Assembly: GCF_031127815.1 (NCBI RefSeq)
Contig: NZ_JARXHY010000001.1
Location: 186,001 to 250,000 of the forward strand
Origin: Pelagicoccus sp. SDUM812003
GTDB taxonomy: Bacteria > Verrucomicrobiota > Verrucomicrobiia > Opitutales > Opitutaceae
Reading direction: 5' to 3'
Length of the DNA: 64,000 bases
The first letter of the stretch is position 1, and the number at the start of each line of letters is the position of its first letter. Below the pieces are notes generated by a model, which worked only from the letters and a program-made list of their open reading frames with translations, was not told the origin of the DNA and ran no database searches. Both the position numbers and the translations under genes were made by a program. This document shows, one piece after another, positions 58,452 through 64,000 of the stretch.

Positions 58452-58871
58452 TTAGGAGGACCCGCTCTCGCACAGCTCCTTCAGGATCTCCAGGTTCGTT
58501 TCGCCTTGCGGCTTTCCGAAGCGCGAGAGAAAGGCGACGAGCAGATTGAAGGGAAACGGCACGTGGAACTCCTGTATTTCAGAAACGACTACCCGTTTGG
58601 GCGCGTTCTCGATTCGGTATTCGATGACGAACTCGGAGACCTTGGGCTGGCTCGTCAGTTGGCCTGCGAAGCGCAGTCGGGTGCGTGGTTGGACGAGCTC
58701 GAACTTTCCGATGACCTCCTTGCCTCCGATCTCGATTCGGTAGAAGCCGTCCTCGAGACGCTGCACGGTTTGCATCTTGGAAACGAAGCCTGGCCAAAGC
58801 TCTGGCTTGGAAACGTGAGACCAAACCACGTCCTCAGGAGCATTGATCTCGATGCGCTCGCGGATTTTCAC
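58452..58871 (-). CDS. SRPBCC (START-like) family protein
   Basis: A 139-residue protein if started at the GTG at 58871 (VKIRERIEINAPEDVVW); a longer ATG at 59021 adds 50 residues rich in Arg and Ser that overlap the antisense of the next gene, so I discount it. The fold fits SRPBCC with IEINAPEDVVWSHVSKPELWPGF near the start and AFLSRFG at the end. Such proteins bind hydrophobic ligands or act in polyketide cyclase-type steps. No partner is visible and the ligand is unknown. Confidence 0.72.
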   Translation of the reverse strand: MKIRERIEINAPEDVVWSHVSKPELWPGFVSKMQTVQRLEDGFYRIEIGGKEVIGKFELVQPRTRLRFAGQLTSQPKVSEFVIEYRIENAPKRVVVSEIQEFHVPFPFNLLVAFLSRFGKPQGETNLEILKELCESGSS

Positions 58872-58980
58872 AGTGAAGGGATCGTGGCAGCGCGACCGGG
58901 ATTTGGCAAACGTCTTGAAGGAACGAAGCCGCCAAGGCGATGGTCGGCGGCTTCTGGAAGGCGGTTCGGGGAGTGCCGGG

Positions 58981-60648
<1,668 letters not shown>

Positions 60649-60695
60649 GGCTGGGAGGCTGAAGTCTAAAGGCTGAGGTGGGTGGGGCGAGGTGG

Positions 60696-62072
60696 TTATA
60701 GCGAGGCTTGGAATTTCTTCAAACGGGCGACCACTTTCTTCTGTCCCAGCGTTTCCAGCATAGGGAGCAGGTCGGGGCCGCCGCCGACTCCGCTGACGCC
60801 GAAGCGAAGGAGCGGAAACCAAGCGAAGACCTTGAGCTCCTTTTCATCGGCTAGGCCTTGGAGGGCGCTTTCGATGGAGTCGGCTCGCCACTCTGGCAGA
60901 GCCTCCAGAGCTGGGATCGCTTCTCCCAGGCGCTCGCCGGCGTCTGCTCGCTTGCGCATCTTCTTGTCGGTCTTCTCGTCGACTGAATAGGCTTCGGTGA
61001 AGAAGTAGGCGGAAAACGCGGGCAAGTCTTCGAAGCTGTTTATCTTCTCCTGACAGAGCGTGAGAACTTGAGTCAGGTAGGCATCGTCGGTCGCGTCGTC
61101 GATCAGACCGGCTTTGCTCAGGGCGCTTTTGGCTGGGGCGAGGTAGCGCTCGATGGGCAGGCGCTTCATGTGCTCGAAGTTGATGTGGGACATCTTCTTC
61201 TCGTCGAAGCGGGCGCCTGCTTTCTGCAGGTCGCTCACCTCGAAGCGCTCGATCAGCTCCTCGATGCTGAGCACTTCCTGGTCGTCCTTGGGGGACCAGC
61301 CGAGCAGCGCGATGAAGTTGACCACTGCTTCGGGGAGGAAGTCGCGTTGCTGGTATTCCTCGATGAGGGCTCCGCGGTCGCGCTTGGACATCTTTCCTTT
61401 GCCGAGCTTGGGATCCTTGAGGATCATGGGCATATGGGCGTAGACGGGCGGCTTCACGCCGAAGGCCTTGAAGAGCTCCACGTGCTTGGAAGTGTTGGAA
61501 AGGTGATCCTCGCCTCGCAGCACATGGGTGATTTCCATAGCGATGTCGTCCACCACGTTCACGAAGTGGAAGGATGGGTCGCCGTTGGAGCGCACGATGA
61601 CGAAGTCGCGCTCTTCGCGACGGGTCACCTTGCCGCGGATCAGATCGTCGATCACGACCGGCTCGGCGCGCACTTTTTCGATCTCGGCTTTGTGATAGTC
61701 GTCGTATTCGGTGTAGCGTTCGCCCTCCAGCTTGAAGAAGATGGCCCCGTCCTGTTCGTAGGCCCGGCCCGCGTCGAGCAGCTTTTGCAGGTACTCCTTG
61801 TAGAAATCTCCCCGCTGGCTCTGGAAGTAGGGGCCGTAGTCGCCGCCGACCTCCGGACCTTCGTCCCAGTTCATTCCGAGCCATTTTAGGCCGCTTAGCA
61901 GCTCATCGAGCGCTGCCTGGGTATTGCGTTCCTTGTCGGTGTCTTCGATGCGCAGCACGAAGGCGCCGCCGGTCTTGCGGGCGTAGAGCCAATTGAAGAG
62001 CGCGGTGCGGGCGGTGCCGATATGAGTGGAGCCGGTGGGGCTGGGAGCGAATCTGACGCGTACCTTGGACAT
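60696..62072 (-). CDS. gltX: Glutamyl-tRNA synthetase
   Basis: A 458-residue class I synthetase. [18 protein letters not shown] contains the HIGH motif and KGKMSKRDR the KMSKS motif, with the GluRS anticodon-binding part after. It charges tRNA-Glu. Length is on the short side for the family. It lies upstream of glnS on the same strand; the two are probably an operon of tRNA synthetases for related amino acids. Confidence 0.94.
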   Translation of the reverse strand: MSKVRVRFAPSPTGSTHIGTARTALFNWLYARKTGGAFVLRIEDTDKERNTQAALDELLSGLKWLGMNWDEGPEVGGDYGPYFQSQRGDFYKEYLQKLLDAGRAYEQDGAIFFKLEGERYTEYDDYHKAEIEKVRAEPVVIDDLIRGKVTRREERDFVIVRSNGDPSFHFVNVVDDIAMEITHVLRGEDHLSNTSKHVELFKAFGVKPPVYAHMPMILKDPKLGKGKMSKRDRGALIEEYQQRDFLPEAVVNFIALLGWSPKDDQEVLSIEELIERFEVSDLQKAGARFDEKKMSHINFEHMKRLPIERYLAPAKSALSKAGLIDDATDDAYLTQVLTLCQEKINSFEDLPAFSAYFFTEAYSVDEKTDKKMRKRADAGERLGEAIPALEALPEWRADSIESALQGLADEKELKVFAWFPLLRFGVSGVGGGPDLLPMLETLGQKKVVARLKKFQASL

Positions 62073-62160
62073 AAGAGGGCGGTACAGTTGGCAGAAAGCG
62101 CTGGCTAATCAAGCTCTGGTTGCGAGGCGCGCCCGAGAATGGGAAGCGGGCGGCGAGGCG

Positions 62161-63705
62161 TCAGGATCCGCTTCCGTCTTTCGCGGCGAGCCGCGTGACA
62201 AGGCGTTGGTCCAGCTTTCGGTAGGCCTGCAAGGCTTCTCCCGAGACGCTATGCGGATAGTAGCGGTCCACCATCGCCTTGGCTTCTGGGTAGCGTTCCG
62301 CGCGCTCGAAGTAGAGGGCGAGGTAGTAGGCGGTCAGATCGTCTTCGGGGAAGACGGAGAGCCCTTCGGACAGCGCTCCCATGTGCTTGTCGTTGGGCTC
62401 GACTTTCGAGCGTAGCCAAACCGCTCCGATCTGCTGGTAGAGGCCTTTGTCGAAGGCTCCGGCGATCTGGCGGGCTTTGAAAAGGTGGCCGAGGAGGATC
62501 GAGGTGTCTTCCTTGGTGATGAGATTGCGCGAGATGCTTCCGCTCGGGTCGTGGACCTTTATCCAGGAGCGCACGTAGGCGACTAGCGTGTGGGGCGACT
62601 CGCTGCCTAGCTCCACGGCTTTGCCGAAGCTTTCCAGGGCGTACTCCGGCTGATCCTGTCGCAGAGCGTGGTAGCCTTGGTAGGCATGGGCCAGCGGCGA
62701 GTCAGGCAGCTGCTGAGCGGCATAGGCGAGCTTGCTGTAGGCCTCGCTCGGGCCGCGGTTGTAGAGGAGCAGAGAGCCGATGAGCAGATTCACCTCGCCC
62801 TCGGAAGCTCGGCGCAGGTCGAGCTCGAAGTGGCGCTCCTCCTGGCTGAGTTCGTAGATTCTTCGCAGAAAGGTGCCGCGTCGGCTGTAGCGATCGAGCT
62901 CGCGGCCCAGCTGGTCGTAGTCCATGCCAAGCGTTTCCTGCAGGGTTGTCTCGGTCACGATTCCGTCGAGCAACGCCCGTTTGACCAGGGCCCCGAGGGC
63001 GGTTTCCGGCAGATCCGTCTCACCGAACTTCAGGTAGTGGAGCAGCAGCCAGGACTGGGCGTAGAACTGTCCGCGGCCGTGCTTGCGGGAGTTGTATTCC
63101 GGCGAGTAGCGAGTGACGGTGAAGAAGCGTTCGAAGGGGATGGGTTTGTTTTCCTGGTAGGTCTGGGCTCCGTAGGGTACGGGGTTTCCGACCTCGATTC
63201 GTCCGTCTGTTCTGGGTTCGATGGTGGAAAACAGCTCTGCTAGTCCCTCGCTGAGCCACGGGGGCAGGTAGCGATTGGTATGGCTTGTCAGGTAGTGGAT
63301 GTACTCGTGGTAAACGGTCTGCCGAGTGAACTCCCAGTCGCCGCTGGTATTGATGATAATGGTCGGTCCCTCGAAATCGTTGAAGAAAAGGCCGCCGAAG
63401 GTGGTCGGCTTGTCTTCGTAGAGGCGGGAAAAGGTTTTGATGGTGCTGCTTCCGGAGCACACCACCACGCGTATCGGAATGGAGCGACGGGCTCCGAAGC
63501 TCGGAAACAGTTTCTCGAAGAGGCTGCGAGCGTCGCGCAGTTCCTCGACGACCCCTCGCGTGGCTCGGGCGGAATCGTTGCTGTAGACCACGAATCCGTC
63601 GCTTTGGCCGACGAGCCATTTGGGAGCTGCGCGTCCTTGGGTGGAGACACCGAGCAGGAGGACGCTCAAGCCGAGCAGCAGTACGAGAGGAGAGCTGGGT
63701 TTCAT
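62161..63705 (-). CDS. Exported TPR-containing metallopeptidase-like protein (DUF1570-type)
   Basis: A 514-residue protein from the ATG at 63705; the first 26 residues are a signal peptide (LVLLLGLSVLLLGVSTQGRA). The zinc site HEYIH (VYHEYIHYL) plus E in WLSEGLAELFS makes a gluzincin-type arrangement. The C-terminal half carries TPR-like helix pairs (about 320-500). Such proteins are generally of unknown substrate. It lies 88 bases upstream of gltX on the same strand. Confidence 0.8.
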   Translation of the reverse strand: MKPSSPLVLLLGLSVLLLGVSTQGRAAPKWLVGQSDGFVVYSNDSARATRGVVEELRDARSLFEKLFPSFGARRSIPIRVVVCSGSSTIKTFSRLYEDKPTTFGGLFFNDFEGPTIIINTSGDWEFTRQTVYHEYIHYLTSHTNRYLPPWLSEGLAELFSTIEPRTDGRIEVGNPVPYGAQTYQENKPIPFERFFTVTRYSPEYNSRKHGRGQFYAQSWLLLHYLKFGETDLPETALGALVKRALLDGIVTETTLQETLGMDYDQLGRELDRYSRRGTFLRRIYELSQEERHFELDLRRASEGEVNLLIGSLLLYNRGPSEAYSKLAYAAQQLPDSPLAHAYQGYHALRQDQPEYALESFGKAVELGSESPHTLVAYVRSWIKVHDPSGSISRNLITKEDTSILLGHLFKARQIAGAFDKGLYQQIGAVWLRSKVEPNDKHMGALSEGLSVFPEDDLTAYYLALYFERAERYPEAKAMVDRYYPHSVSGEALQAYRKLDQRLVTRLAAKDGSGS

Positions 63706-64000
63706 AAGGGGAGAAAAGGGGGCGAGTCCAATCCTGCCGATTCGCATGAGCTTGGCGAGCGTTTTGAGTCTCGAAACGCTTCTAGCCGAGCGGGTTCGAC
63801 TGGATGCTGATTGAGCGTTAGGGGGCCCTAGGCGAAGTCTAGTGAAGCCGTTTTCGCGAGGGCTCTACGGGGGGAGGGCTTTCGCCTATCGGCCTGCGGG
63901 AATCGCTCAGCGCCCCGTGGCGGCTGATGCCTGAATGCCTTAGAAATTCTCGTTTTTTCGCCAATGAGGGTGAAATGCTAGGGGCCTAGCCGCCGATTAA

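Overview
The window is a GC-rich bacterial chromosome segment that is almost fully coding, with genes on both strands in short operons. The organism looks Gram-negative: a TonB-dependent receptor, a lipobox lipoprotein and several signal peptides are present. It is flagellated and regulates motility with sigma-54 and sigma-28 type control. The mix of features (DxDxDG-type C-terminal motif on a secreted hydrolase, standalone McsA-like protein, AGCS and GPH transporters, tandem adenylate kinase, flagellins lacking variable domains) suggests a marine Verrucomicrobiota of the Opitutales type. This is inference; no rRNA is present to settle it.

1-6.9 kb: the right end of an apparent integrative element. 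It carries a type I restriction-modification methylase (hsdM, cut by the window edge), two uncharacterised overlapping genes, an HTH-type protein, and a divergent tyrosine recombinase with a terminator. It abuts a CAU-anticodon tRNA whose 3' end faces the element. 7-20 kb: housekeeping and stress genes. These are a TetR/azoreductase pair with duplicated operators, a tandem adenylate kinase whose second half has lost key residues, an alpha/beta hydrolase, a beta-hydroxyacid dehydrogenase-like enzyme, a two-RCK potassium channel, a GH74-type secreted glycosidase, and two paralogous 75-residue proteins.

17.4-25.6 kb: a sucrose-use locus. A TonB receptor (outer membrane) and a GPH symporter (inner membrane) would import sugar, sucrose phosphorylase would split sucrose to glucose-1-phosphate and fructose, and a PfkB kinase would phosphorylate the fructose. 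A divergent AraC regulator sits beside the phosphorylase. 25.6-36.1 kb: an AGCS amino-acid symporter, OsmC, McsA-like protein, single-domain response regulator, RlmD, SufE, single-domain RibD-type deaminase, YidD, dCTP deaminase, a GNAT-nitrilase fusion, and a membrane-anchored P-loop ATPase of unknown role.

36-58.4 kb: a flagellar and flagellin-glycosylation region. It has two flagellins (each with a leader carrying two CsrA-type sites), a TPR/O-GlcNAc-transferase-like protein, a Maf glycosyltransferase in a translationally coupled operon with MOSC and MobA genes, fliD, a FlgO-like lipoprotein, flgM, fliS, a small coiled-coil protein, pseC-pseG and pseI, pseB, a sigma-54 flagellar activator, and a CheX plus REC-REC-STAS pair. 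Pseudaminic acid made by the Pse enzymes would be placed on flagellin by Maf; PseF and PseH are not in the window. Sigma-28-like promoters precede fliD, flgM and the second flagellin. 58.4-64 kb: an SRPBCC protein, glnS, gltX and a TPR-containing metallopeptidase-like protein.

No rRNA, CRISPR array or insertion sequence was seen.
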